64,000 nucleotides of DNA. It comes from Cryptosporangium phraense (GTDB lineage: Bacteria > Actinomycetota > Actinomycetes > Mycobacteriales > Cryptosporangiaceae). The notes below the pieces were generated by a model, which worked only from the letters and a program-made list of their open reading frames with translations, was not told the origin of the DNA and searched no databases. The stretch spans positions 186,001-250,000 of the forward strand of contig NZ_VIRS01000007.1 of NCBI RefSeq assembly GCF_006912135.1, in the 5' to 3' direction. Below are positions 39,222-47,976 of this stretch, in pieces (the first letter of the stretch is position 1; each line of letters begins with the position of its first letter). The position numbers and the translations under genes were made by a program.

Positions 39222-39996
39222 GGCACCAGAACACGGTTCTTTCGGCGTCGGTGCCCTCGGCGCCGGAGCCGAGCGGGCCGGCCTGGATCCGGGTGCCGCA
39301 GCGCAGGCACGGGCGGCCACGCCGTCCGTAGGCGTAGCGCTCCTGGCCGCGGATCAGCGAGCCGGTGGTCGACTGCTCGACCCGCTCGCGGTTCGCGTAC
39401 AGCAGCCGGTGCGCGATCGTCATCATCGCCGGCAGGTCGGCGACCTCACCGGTCGGCGTCTCCGGGTGGACGCCCCGCAGGAACAGCACCTCGGCCCGGT
39501 AGAGGTTGCCGATCCCGGCCAGGTTGCGCTGGTCGAGCAGGGCCAGCCCGATCGGCCGCTGTGGGTTCGTCCGGAGCCGGCGGACGGCCTCGTCGGCGTC
39601 CCAGTCCGGCCCGAGCAGATCCGGGCCGAGGTGGCCGACCAGCGACGGCTCGTTGTCGGTGGCGATGACCTCGAGATCGTGCAGCCGGGACCCGACCGCG
39701 ACCACCGCCTCGGTGGTGAGCACCACCCGCACCTGGTGCCCGGGACTGCGCCAGCGCTGGCCCGGCCGGTAGATCCACCAGTTGCCGTCCATCTTCAGGT
39801 GGCTGTGCAGGGTGAGCCCGCCGGTGAACCGGATCAGCAGATGCTTCCCGCGCGGCACGGCCTCGGTCACCGTGCGTCCGGACAGGTCGACCAGCGCGAG
39901 CCGCGGGTGCCGCAGATCCGACTTCACGATCCGCTGACCGGCCAGAGCTGCGTGCAACCGGGCCGCGGTCCGGAACACCACATCTCCCTCGGGCAT
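39199..39996 (-). CDS. nei: Endonuclease VIII-like DNA glycosylase (Nei family)
   Basis: Bifunctional glycosylase/AP lyase for oxidised bases. 265 residues starting MPEGDVVFRTAARLH (Pro2 nucleophile after Met removal, Glu3), with the catalytic Lys region VPRGKHLLIRF, the helix-two-turn-helix DQRNLAGIGNLYRAEVLFLR and a C-terminal zinc finger RPCLRCGTRI and WCPKCQ. The MPEGD start indicates the Nei (EndoVIII) branch rather than Fpg (MPELPEVE), as in mycobacterial Nei2. ATG 39996; a longer open frame extends far upstream but only as a shadow of other genes. Confidence 0.92.
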   Translation of the reverse strand: MPEGDVVFRTAARLHAALAGQRIVKSDLRHPRLALVDLSGRTVTEAVPRGKHLLIRFTGGLTLHSHLKMDGNWWIYRPGQRWRSPGHQVRVVLTTEAVVAVGSRLHDLEVIATDNEPSLVGHLGPDLLGPDWDADEAVRRLRTNPQRPIGLALLDQRNLAGIGNLYRAEVLFLRGVHPETPTGEVADLPAMMTIAHRLLYANRERVEQSTTGSLIRGQERYAYGRRGRPCLRCGTRIQAGPLGSGAEGTDAERTVFWCPKCQPRD

Positions 39997-40065
39997 ACTC
40001 CCTATCCTGACAGCAGACCGGCGGGGCGGCCGGATTCGTTCCTGACGAAGGGGATATGAAGGTCG

Positions 40066-40983
40066 ATGCCGACCCAGCCTGGCTTCCGGTACCGCCGCTC
40101 CGCGGTCACCGAGGCGCGTCACGGCCAGGACCGCGTCGTCGCGGTTCGCCGCCGGCCCCGGCGGAAGCTGATCGGCGTGCTCATCGTCATCCTGCTGCTG
40201 GTACCGGCCGGCCTGCTCGCCGCGAAGTCGCTTTACGGGACGATGAGCGGCACGGTGGCCGACCCGGAGATCGCCGCCGAGTCGCCCGGCCCGACCGCGC
40301 CCCCGCTCGACCCGAACAACCCGTTCGACGGCACCCCGGCCAACACCTACGTCGCTCCGGAGCAGGGCATCGAGGTGCCGACCCCGACGAAGACCGGCTC
40401 CTGGGCGGCCAAGGACGTCGCCACGGTGCTGGAGAAGACCAAGGCGGTGCTGATCGCCGCCCGCACCGACCAGGCCGTGCTCGGCGGCGACTCGGCCGAC
40501 TACGTGAAGGCGCTCGCCCCGAACGTCCGGTCGCAGGTGAAGAAGGCGATCGTCGGCGGCACCGACACGCTGGGCTACGTCACGAACCTCGCCGCCACGT
40601 ACACGCTGGCCCAGCCGATCCGCGCGGCCGGGTCGCTGACCGTCACGACCGGTGCGCTGAAGCAGCTGATCGTGCGGGCCGACGTGGTGTGGATCTACCC
40701 GCTGGCCGGCCCGCTGCCCGCGCAGTCCAAGGGCGCCGGAGTGCGGCTGGTCGTGCTGCACACGGTGGAGAGCTACGAGTGGTTCCCGTCCAAGGGCTTC
40801 GCGGACGAGGACCAGGGCGCGCGTCCGGGTGAGGGTGAGCGGGCGGTCTTCAACGCCGACTGTCCGAAGTACCTCAAGGGCGCGCTGGCGCTGCCGAGCA
40901 CCCCGGTGACCGATCCGGTGAAGGGCAACGAGAAGGTCTTCACCGTCACCACCCCGCTCACGTCGTTCCCGACCGGCTGCTAG
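40066..40983 (+). CDS. Membrane-anchored secreted protein of unknown function
   Basis: 305 residues. A basic N terminus and one membrane segment (KLIGVLIVILLLVPAGLLAA, about 34-53) are followed by a Thr/Pro-rich linker and an extracellular domain with a probable disulphide (CPKYLKGAL and the final FPTGC). No family recognised. ATG 40066; the divergent nei gene starts 70 bases upstream. Its stop shares CTAG with the convergent DUF4153 gene. Confidence 0.72.
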   Translation: MPTQPGFRYRRSAVTEARHGQDRVVAVRRRPRRKLIGVLIVILLLVPAGLLAAKSLYGTMSGTVADPEIAAESPGPTAPPLDPNNPFDGTPANTYVAPEQGIEVPTPTKTGSWAAKDVATVLEKTKAVLIAARTDQAVLGGDSADYVKALAPNVRSQVKKAIVGGTDTLGYVTNLAATYTLAQPIRAAGSLTVTTGALKQLIVRADVVWIYPLAGPLPAQSKGAGVRLVVLHTVESYEWFPSKGFADEDQGARPGEGERAVFNADCPKYLKGALALPSTPVTDPVKGNEKVFTVTTPLTSFPTGC

Positions 40984-42578
40984 TCGCAGGTTCCGATGGT
41001 GGCTTCCCGGGCGCGGGATCGGGCCAGGTTCGCGCTGTACCAGGCTTCCTCGGGAGGTAGGCGGTAGAGCACCGGGTCGAGCGCGCAGGCCCGGAGCGGC
41101 TCGGGCAGGCGCTCGAGTGCGGGCACGGCGTCCGCCGAGAGGCCCGACAGGTACTCGACGTCGATCCGTCCGCTGTCCTGGTAACGGGCGATGTTGCGGT
41201 CGGCGATGAACCCGTCCGGATTGATCGCAGCCAGAGCGAGGAGCGTGAGCGCGCCGGTGGCGAGCACGGCGCGGGGGAGCCAGGGGGCCTCGATCCGGAC
41301 GCCGGCCGCCGCGATCAGGGCGAACACGACCCCGAGCCAGAGCTCCACGGCCTGCACCAGTACCCGCAGCCGGGTGAAGCCGTAGGCGTCCTCGTAGAGC
41401 CACATCCGCCGCAGCGCGGACGCCACCACCAGCACGGCGAGCAGGCACAGCAGGCCGAGGAGCGCGCGCAGCGCGGTCCGGTCCCCGCCGGTCTCCCGGG
41501 CCGCGACCCGGATCACGACCGCCACCACCAGCAGGGTCAGGACGGTCACCGCGAGCAACTGCCAGAACCCCTGCCGCGCGTAGTCCGCGTAGGTCAGGCC
41601 CGCGGTCCGGCGCACGTAGCGGTCCCCGTCCGCCAGAACCACGAGTTGGACGCCGACGAAGCAGGCGAAGAGCAGGTTCAGCGCGGTGAGCGGAACCGCC
41701 CACTCGAGGCGCGGACGGGTCCGGCGCTTCGCCGGCGCGAGCGCGTCGAAGTCGGGAGCCTGATGGGCGAGCGTGGCCGCGACCAGCGTTACGCCGGTGA
41801 CCAGCGTGAACAGGATCACGCGGCCGACGCCCGGGCCCGGCTCGGGCCGGGGGAGCAGGTCGCCGACCAGACCGGCGAACACCGGGTCGGCGCCGGCGAA
41901 CAACGCGCCGAACACGACCAGCAGGGCCGCCGAGATCGCGCCGATGGCCAGCGCGCGCCCGAACCCGTGCCGCTTGAAGCGCGCGGAGCCGCGGGCCGTC
42001 CAGGTGGCGGTGCGGATCGGGGCGGTGAGCGGGGAGAGCAGGCCGAGGAGGAGACCGGTCCAGGTGCGCCCGGCGGTGACCGCGAGGATGCCGGTGCCGA
42101 GTGCGGCCAGTAGACACAGCCCGACCAGCCAGTCGGCCGCCCGCACGGCCGCGACGCCCGCGAGCGCGACGGTGAGCGCGGCGAAGAGCAGTTGGCGGGG
42201 TTTTGGTGGTGATGGGCGGGTGGCCAGGGCGGCGAGCGTGACCGCGGTGGTGGCGAGCAGGGCTCCGAGGCCGAGCTGATCGGTGGCGAGCGTGGTGGCG
42301 CCGACGACTCCGGCGCCGGCCGCGGCGATCAGCACGCGCCTGGGGGCGCCGTCGGTCGTGAGCGGCCAGACGCGATCGGCCCAGAGTGGCGGGACGGGCT
42401 GGGGCTGCCCCCACGGCGAGCCGCCCGCGCTTCCGGGGGCGGTTGTGCCGGCTTTTCGGGCCGCGGCGGCCGCTTCGGCCAGCACCCCGCGTGCCGTGGT
42501 GCCCCCGCGAGGCGGTGCGCTGTCCGCGTCCGGGGCGTCCGACGGTGACGGGGGATCGGTGGGGTCCTGCTCGGGCAC
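40980..42578 (-). CDS. DUF4153/DUF4173-like polytopic membrane protein
   Basis: 532 residues with about twelve hydrophobic segments from residue 80 onward and a soluble C-terminal region (DADAVPALERLPEPLRACAL). Family marks are GGDRTALRALLGLLCLLAVL and LWLYEDAYGFTRLRV-like text (MWLYEDAYGFTRLRVLVQAV), typical of DUF4153/DUF4173 proteins. The first 75 residues are a Pro/Ala-rich cytoplasmic extension. The function is unknown. It is cotranscribed with nothing obvious and convergent with the secreted protein. Confidence 0.8.
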   Translation of the reverse strand: MPEQDPTDPPSPSDAPDADSAPPRGGTTARGVLAEAAAAARKAGTTAPGSAGGSPWGQPQPVPPLWADRVWPLTTDGAPRRVLIAAAGAGVVGATTLATDQLGLGALLATTAVTLAALATRPSPPKPRQLLFAALTVALAGVAAVRAADWLVGLCLLAALGTGILAVTAGRTWTGLLLGLLSPLTAPIRTATWTARGSARFKRHGFGRALAIGAISAALLVVFGALFAGADPVFAGLVGDLLPRPEPGPGVGRVILFTLVTGVTLVAATLAHQAPDFDALAPAKRRTRPRLEWAVPLTALNLLFACFVGVQLVVLADGDRYVRRTAGLTYADYARQGFWQLLAVTVLTLLVVAVVIRVAARETGGDRTALRALLGLLCLLAVLVVASALRRMWLYEDAYGFTRLRVLVQAVELWLGVVFALIAAAGVRIEAPWLPRAVLATGALTLLALAAINPDGFIADRNIARYQDSGRIDVEYLSGLSADAVPALERLPEPLRACALDPVLYRLPPEEAWYSANLARSRAREATIGTCD

Positions 42579-42650
42579 GGGATCTCCTTCGGATCAGGCT
42601 GTTTCGGGCACAGCGACATCGCCGCCTGCCGGCAGCGACACGCGAACGAA

Positions 42651-43691
42651 TCAAGCGGGCAGCGTCACCTGGATCCGGCAGCCCGGGCCGGCGTCGGCGA
42701 CCGAGATCGTGCCGTCGTGGAGCTCGACCGCCCACCGAGCGATCGCCAGCCCCAACCCCGTCCCCCCGTCCCGGGCGGTACCGGGCGTCGACCCCCGGCT
42801 GAACCGGTCGAACACCCGGGTCCGCTCGGCCGCCGGGATCCCCGGCCCCTCGTCGGTGACCTCGAGCAGCAGCCCGACCCCCCGCCCGCTCAACGCGGGC
42901 AACCCCCGGGCCCGGACCACCACCCGCCCACCCTCCGGACTGTGCCGAGCCGCGTTGTCCAGCAGATTCGCCACGACCTGGTGCAGTCGCGCCTCGTCCG
43001 CGTTCACCTCGAGGTCGGACGGCAGCACGTCGACGTCCAACCGCACGTTCGTTCCGACGGACGCGGCCTCGACGGCCGCGGTCAAAAACGGCCCGAGCTT
43101 CACCGGGCGACGCCGCAGCGGCGAGACCCCGGCGTCGAGCCGGGACAGGTCCAGCAACTCGGAGACGAGCTTCGAGAGCCGCTCGGTCTGGCCGAGCGCC
43201 GCCCGCAGGGTGGCCGGATCGGGCGACGCGAGCCCGTCGACGAGGTTCTCCAGCACCGCCTGCAGGGCGGTGATCGGCGTCCGGAGCTCGTGCGAGACGT
43301 TCGCGATCAGCTCCCGCCGCTGGCGGTCGGCGGTCTCGAGGTCCTCGGCCATCCGGTTGAACGCCCGGGCCAGCTCGCCGACCTCGTCCCGGGACGACGT
43401 CGAGACGCGCTGGCTGTAGTCACCGCGGCTCATCGTCCGGGCGGCCGCGGTCATCGCCCGGATCGGCGCGGTCGTGCCGTGGGCCAGCAGCTGCGACGTG
43501 ACCAGCGCGACGGCCAGCGCGGTGATCGTCGTCCACGGCGGCAGCCAGCCGATGCTCAGGATGAACACCGCGAACCCGGCCGCACCCGACCCCACCAGCA
43601 GGATCGCCAGCTTGAGCTTGATCGACCGGATCCGTCCGAGCGGCTCCGGGAGCTTGCGCAGGCGGCCCGCCACGACGTGCCAGAGCTTCAT
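42651..43691 (-). CDS. Membrane sensor histidine kinase (OmpR-system type)
   Basis: 346 residues: two membrane segments (LKLAILLVGSGAAGFAVFIL and TITALAVALVTSQLLA, about 25-70), HAMP (RAMTAAARTMSRGDYSQRVS), H-box ANVSHELRTPITALQ (His about 149), N-box VVANLLDNAARHS, and G-boxes DEGPGIP and GTGLGLAI. The extracytoplasmic loop between the membrane segments is only a few residues, so it probably senses within the membrane. ATG 43691 overlaps the response-regulator stop (ATGA). The stimulus is unknown. Confidence 0.92.
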   Translation of the reverse strand: MKLWHVVAGRLRKLPEPLGRIRSIKLKLAILLVGSGAAGFAVFILSIGWLPPWTTITALAVALVTSQLLAHGTTAPIRAMTAAARTMSRGDYSQRVSTSSRDEVGELARAFNRMAEDLETADRQRRELIANVSHELRTPITALQAVLENLVDGLASPDPATLRAALGQTERLSKLVSELLDLSRLDAGVSPLRRRPVKLGPFLTAAVEAASVGTNVRLDVDVLPSDLEVNADEARLHQVVANLLDNAARHSPEGGRVVVRARGLPALSGRGVGLLLEVTDEGPGIPAAERTRVFDRFSRGSTPGTARDGGTGLGLAIARWAVELHDGTISVADAGPGCRIQVTLPA

Positions 43692-44374
43692 CGGGCCGAC
43701 TCCCAGGCGTACCCGACGCCGTGCACGGTCCGGATCCGGTCCCCGCCCACTTTCCGACGCAGCGCCTTGATGTGGCTGTCGACGGCCCTGCTCCCGGCGC
43801 CGTCGGTCCAGCCCCACACCGTGGCCAGCAGCTGCTCCCTCGGCAGCACCGCCCGGGGCCGGGACGCCAGACACACGAGCAGCTCGAACTCGGTCCGGGT
43901 CAGGTGCACTTCGTCGGAGCTCACCCAGACTCGGCGCTCGGTGAGGCTGACCTCGACGTCGTCGATCGTGAAGCGGTCCCCGGCCGGGGCGTTGAGCTCG
44001 GCCGCCCGGTCGATGCGCCGCAGCAGCGCGTGGGTGCGGGCGACCAGCTCTCGCATGCTGAACGGCTTGGTCAGGTAGTCGTCGGCCCCCACCGCCAGCC
44101 CGACCAGCAGATCCGTCTCGGCGTCCCGCGCGGTGAGCATCAGCACCGGCACCGCGCGGACCGCCTGGACCCGGCGGCAGACCTCCAGACCGTCGTACCC
44201 GGGCAGCATGATGTCGAGGACGATCAGGTCGTGCGGGTCGGCCACGAACGCGGCCACCGCGGCCGGCCCGGTGCCGGCCAGCTCCACCGCGAACCCCTCC
44301 GCCCGCAGCCGGGTCGCGATCGACTCGGCGATCGTCTGCTCGTCCTCGACCACGAGAACCCGCCGCTCGCTCAT
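43688..44374 (-). CDS. OmpR/PhoB-family response regulator
   Basis: 228 residues. Receiver with acidic pocket VVEDE, phospho-acceptor Asp in LIVLDIMLPGYDGLEVCRRV (about 50), Thr in MLTARD and Lys in YLTKPF. The C-terminal winged helix is VSSDEVHLTRTEFELLVCLA with the recognition region AVDSHIKALRRKVGGDRIRT. ATG 44374 gives MSERRVLVVEDEQ; GTG 44383 is an alternative three codons earlier. Coupled to the kinase gene through ATGA. Confidence 0.93.
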   Translation of the reverse strand: MSERRVLVVEDEQTIAESIATRLRAEGFAVELAGTGPAAVAAFVADPHDLIVLDIMLPGYDGLEVCRRVQAVRAVPVLMLTARDAETDLLVGLAVGADDYLTKPFSMRELVARTHALLRRIDRAAELNAPAGDRFTIDDVEVSLTERRVWVSSDEVHLTRTEFELLVCLASRPRAVLPREQLLATVWGWTDGAGSRAVDSHIKALRRKVGGDRIRTVHGVGYAWESAR

Positions 44375-44437
44375 GGGGCTCACCGTAGGACCCGGTGGTG
44401 GGGGAGGGGCGCGCGCGATGTGGAGATCCTGTGGAGG

Positions 44438-45184
44438 TTAGGCGTCCCGCCGGAGCAGAACCGCGCCGCCGACGGCCAGCAGCCCGGCGACCCACAGCGT
44501 CAGGACGACCGCTCCGGCCGACGGGGACAGCAGGTGGATCGGCCCGCTGTCGCGACTCTCGGTGTACAGCGCCTGGGCCGCGGCCAGCGGCAGGTACTTG
44601 AGCGTGTGGTCCTCCACCGACTGGGACATCGTCGCGGGCAGCAGGGCGGGGATGATCAGGAACATCGAGACGAACACCGTGATCGCCCCGGCGCTGTGCC
44701 GGAGCGCCAGCCCGATCCCCAGCCCCATCAACGCCGCCGCCACCGGATACAGCGCGGCCCCGAGAATCGGCCGGAGGGCCACCGGCGCGCTGTCGTCGCC
44801 GAGGAACGCCTGCGCGAGGACGAAACTCGCGACGCTCACGGCCAGCGTGATCGGGGTGAGCAGCGCGATCAGCAGCGCGCCCTTGCCGGCCAGCACCGGC
44901 CACCGCCGCGGCACCGCGGTCAGCGTCGACCGCATCGTCCGCTGCCCGTACTCCCCGGTCGCCTGGAGGACGCCGAACACGCCGAGGATCAGCGCCAGCA
45001 GGTCGATGCCCAGGTACGTCACGTCGACGGCCTGGGCCCGGGTCGCGGTCTCCTCCCCGGCCCGGATCGCGCCCTCGTACCCGTAGCCGAACGCCCCGGC
45101 CAGCCCCACGGTCAGCAGCGCGCCCACGACCAGCGTCACCCAGTTCGACCGCAGCGACCGCGTCTTGATCCACTCGGACTTCAT
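44438..45184 (-). CDS. ABC-2 type transporter permease
   Basis: 248 residues with six hydrophobic segments (LRSNWVTLVVGALLTVGLAG; GIDLLALILGVFGVLQATGE; and so on). The N terminus MKSEWIKTRSLRSNW and ATGEYGQRTMRSTLTAVPRR match ABC-2/YhgE-type exporter permeases that follow a small ATPase. ATG 45184 overlaps the ATPase stop (ATGA). Substrate unknown; such pairs often carry antimicrobial peptides or lipids. Confidence 0.88.
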   Translation of the reverse strand: MKSEWIKTRSLRSNWVTLVVGALLTVGLAGAFGYGYEGAIRAGEETATRAQAVDVTYLGIDLLALILGVFGVLQATGEYGQRTMRSTLTAVPRRWPVLAGKGALLIALLTPITLAVSVASFVLAQAFLGDDSAPVALRPILGAALYPVAAALMGLGIGLALRHSAGAITVFVSMFLIIPALLPATMSQSVEDHTLKYLPLAAAQALYTESRDSGPIHLLSPSAGAVVLTLWVAGLLAVGGAVLLRRDA

Positions 45185-46074
45185 GCGTACTCCACCGCTT
45201 CCCTGGTCAGGTCCATGTACGCCTCTTCCAGCGAGGCGCGGTGCGGGGTGAGCTCGGTCAGCGCGAGCCGTTCGTCGCGGGCGACGTCCCCGATCTCCGC
45301 GGCGGTGAGCCCGCGGACGGTGAGTGCCCCGGTCGCGTCGGTCTCGACCGACGCTCCCCGACGGGTCAGCGCGTCGGTCAGCCCGGAGTCCGGGGACCGC
45401 ACCAGCACGCTGCCGACCTGCACCCGGTCGATCAGCTCGTCCACGCCGGTGTCGGCCAGCAGCCGGCCCCGGCCGATGATCAGCAGGTGCTCGGCGGTGA
45501 CCGCCATCTCGCTCATCAGGTGGCTGGAGACGAGCACGGTCCGGCCCTCGTCGGCAAGATCGCGCAGCAGCGTGCGGATCCACAGCACGCCGTCCGGGTC
45601 GAGCCCGTTCACCGGCTCGTCGAGAATGACCACCTCGGGGTCGCCGAGCAGCGCGGCCGCGATGCCGAGCCGCTGCGACATCCCGAGCGAGTAGCCGCCG
45701 GCCCGCCTTCTGGCGGCCGTGCTCATCCCGACCAGGTCCAGCACCTCGGTGATCCGGCTGCGCGGAATCCGGTGGGTCTCGGCCAGCGCGTGCAGGTGCG
45801 CGTACCCGCTCCGGCCTTTGTGGAGCTGAGAGGCGTCCAACATCGCGCCTACGTGCCGGAGCGGAGACCGGAGGGCGGCGTACGGCCGGCCGTTCACGGT
45901 CGCCGCGCCCGACGTCGGGCGGTCCAGCCCGACGATCATCCGCATGGTCGTGGATTTTCCGGCCCCGTTGGGGCCGAGGAATCCGGTGACGCGGCCCGGT
46001 TTCACGGTGAACGTGAGCCCGTCCACCGCGACCGTGCCGCCGTAGCGTTTCGTCAGTGCGTCGAGTTCGATCAT
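45181..46074 (-). CDS. ABC exporter ATPase (CcmA/antibiotic-type)
   Basis: 297 residues: Walker A GPNGAGKST, signature YSLGMSQRLGIAAALLG, Walker B VVILDEPVNGLDPDG and the H-loop SSHLMSE are intact. The C-terminal domain of about 80 residues (ADTGVDELIDRV onward) is a DrrA-like extension. ATG 46074 starts at the family N terminus MIELDALTKRYGG; the open frame above it is noise. The divergent two-component genes upstream, 119 bases away, probably control it. Confidence 0.92.
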   Translation of the reverse strand: MIELDALTKRYGGTVAVDGLTFTVKPGRVTGFLGPNGAGKSTTMRMIVGLDRPTSGAATVNGRPYAALRSPLRHVGAMLDASQLHKGRSGYAHLHALAETHRIPRSRITEVLDLVGMSTAARRRAGGYSLGMSQRLGIAAALLGDPEVVILDEPVNGLDPDGVLWIRTLLRDLADEGRTVLVSSHLMSEMAVTAEHLLIIGRGRLLADTGVDELIDRVQVGSVLVRSPDSGLTDALTRRGASVETDATGALTVRGLTAAEIGDVARDERLALTELTPHRASLEEAYMDLTREAVEYA

Positions 46075-46192
46075 GTCCTCAGTCGACTCCGCGCGGGCCG
46101 TGGTGCGGCAGACCGGAACGTCGCGGTCTTCGGCCGGCCGATGCGACTTTCGTCGGTTCCGTTCGCGAGCCGGTGCGCCGTACGGTTTCCGG

Positions 46193-47344
46193 GTGAGCCG
46201 ACGGTCCCTGAGCGACCTGCTGGCGGTCGCGGCGGCCGTGGTCGTCGCGGTGCTGCTCGTGCGTGGGTCGCCGCCGCCGTTGCGGGCGTTCGGCGGCGGG
46301 ATGCTCGTCGTCCAATGCGCTCTCGCCGCGGTGCTGCTGCTCCGGCGGCGCGCGCCGGTCGCGGTCGGCTGGCTGCTGGCCGCGGCCACCGCGGTACTCG
46401 CGGTCGTCGAGGCGGCGGCGCCGCGCTCCCTGGTGTCGGTCGATACGGCGGGGGACGCTTACCCGTGGCTGCCTGCCGCGGCACCGTTCGCGGCCTACGC
46501 GGCCACCGCGTTCGGATTTCGACGTGGACTGGGCCCGGCGGCGGTGCTGGTGGTGCTGGCGACCCACTTCTGGGCGCTGCCGCCGGACTCGCCGTGGCTG
46601 CTGCAGGGCGTGCTCTTCGCCGGGGGACCGGCGCTGCTCGGCCTGTACGTGGCGGCCCGGCGGCGGCTGCTGGCGTCGCTGGTCGAGCGCACCGAGCGGG
46701 CCGAGCGGGAGCGGCACCTGCTGGCCGAGCAGGCCCGCGCGGAGGAGCGGTCGGCGCTGGCGGCCGAGATCCACGACCTGGTCACGCACCGGGTGAGCCT
46801 GATGGTGCTGCAGGCCGGCGCGCTGCGGATCAGCGCGGATCAGCCGGAGACCCGGGCCGCCGCCGACGAGATCCGGGAGACCGGAGCCCAGGCGCTGACC
46901 GAGCTGCGTGAGGTGATCGGGCTCCTGCGCGAGCCGCCCGCGGCGCTCCTCGCCGCGGCCGAGGTCGGTGAGGCGCCGCCCGGCCGTCTCTCCGCGCTGG
47001 TGGGGGAGTCCGGCGTGCAGGCCGTGCTGGTCGAGGACGGCGATCCGGGCCGGGTGCGGCCGGTGGTGGGGCGGGCCGCGTACCGGGTCGTCCAGGAGGC
47101 GCTGACGAACGTTCGCAAGCACGCGCCGGGGGCGGCGGCGACCGTGACCCTGCGGTACCGGCCGGAGGGTGTGCAGGTCAGCGTCCGCAATGGCCCGGCG
47201 GCCGCGCCGCCGGATCCGGCCGTCGTGGGCTCGGGCACCGGGCTTCTCGGCCTGCGTGAACGGGTCGAACTGCTCGAGGGGTCGCTGAAGGCCGGGCCGT
47301 GCGACGACGGCGGGTTCCTGCTCGAGGCTCGGCTACCGGCGTGA
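46193..47344 (+). CDS. NarL-system (HisKA_3) membrane sensor kinase
   Basis: 383 residues: four to five membrane segments in the first 160 residues (LLAVAAAVVVAVLLVRG...), then a dimerisation helix with EIHDLVTHRVSLMVLQAG, the HisKA_3 histidine box, and an HATPase with N-box RVVQEALTNVRKHAPG and G-box VVGSGTGLLGLRERVELL. GTG 46193 (VSRRSLSDLL) begins the first membrane segment; an upstream frame to 46073 is noise. The response regulator gene overlaps its stop. Confidence 0.9.
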   Translation: MSRRSLSDLLAVAAAVVVAVLLVRGSPPPLRAFGGGMLVVQCALAAVLLLRRRAPVAVGWLLAAATAVLAVVEAAAPRSLVSVDTAGDAYPWLPAAAPFAAYAATAFGFRRGLGPAAVLVVLATHFWALPPDSPWLLQGVLFAGGPALLGLYVAARRRLLASLVERTERAERERHLLAEQARAEERSALAAEIHDLVTHRVSLMVLQAGALRISADQPETRAAADEIRETGAQALTELREVIGLLREPPAALLAAAEVGEAPPGRLSALVGESGVQAVLVEDGDPGRVRPVVGRAAYRVVQEALTNVRKHAPGAAATVTLRYRPEGVQVSVRNGPAAAPPDPAVVGSGTGLLGLRERVELLEGSLKAGPCDDGGFLLEARLPA

Positions 47345-47976
47345 TCCGGGTCCTGGTGGTCGACGACGAGCCGATGGTCTGCGCGCACCTGCGGACGATC
47401 CTCGACTCGGCGCCGGATCTCGAGGTCGTCGACCAGGCGCACGACGGCGCGGCCGCGGTCGAGGCGGTCATCCGGCACCGGCCCGACGTCGTCCTGATGG
47501 ACCTGCGGATGCCCGGGGTCGACGGCCTGGTCGCGATCGAGCGGCTCGGGCGCCTGTCGTCGCCGCCGGTGATCGTCGTCCTGACGACGTTCGACGCCGA
47601 CCACTACGTGACCAGGGCCCTGCGCGCCGGCGCGGCCGGGTTCCTGGTCAAGTCGACGCCGCCGGAGGACCTGATCGGGCTGGTCCGCGTGGCCGCCGAC
47701 GGTCACACCGTGCTCTCGCCGGTGGCGACCCGGCGGCTGCTCGACGGGGCCGGGGAGCGCGAGCGCGCCCGGGCGGTCGTCGACGGGCTCACCGAGCGGG
47801 AGACGCAGGTGCTGGCGTGCCTCGGCAGCGGGATGTCGAACGCGCAGATCGGTGCGCGGCTGTTTCTGGCCGAGGCCACGGTGAAGGGGTACGTGTCCCG
47901 CCTGATGCTCAAGCTGGCCTGCGCCAACCGCACCCAGGCCGGCCTACTGGCCCAGCAGCTGGATTTACGACCGTAG
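47341..47976 (+). CDS. NarL/LuxR-family response regulator
   Basis: 211 residues. Receiver: VLVVDDEPMV, phospho-acceptor Asp in VVLMDLRMPGVDGLVAIERL (about 53), Thr in LTTFDAD and Lys in FLVKSTPPEDL. HTH: LTERETQVLACLGSGMSNAQ followed by IGARLFLAEATVKGYVSRLM, the GerE/LuxR motif. GTG 47341 overlaps the kinase TGA (GTGA). The end overlaps the convergent lhr gene by 12 bp. It probably regulates the divergent ABC exporter genes, as in DesKR-like units. Confidence 0.93.
   Translation: MIRVLVVDDEPMVCAHLRTILDSAPDLEVVDQAHDGAAAVEAVIRHRPDVVLMDLRMPGVDGLVAIERLGRLSSPPVIVVLTTFDADHYVTRALRAGAAGFLVKSTPPEDLIGLVRVAADGHTVLSPVATRRLLDGAGERERARAVVDGLTERETQVLACLGSGMSNAQIGARLFLAEATVKGYVSRLMLKLACANRTQAGLLAQQLDLRP

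Noticed and set aside
39997-42735. Upstream extension of the nei frame to more than 1100 codons on the minus strand
   Set aside because: Only the last 265 codons match a family; the rest overlaps two other supported genes and reads as Arg/Gly/Ala noise.
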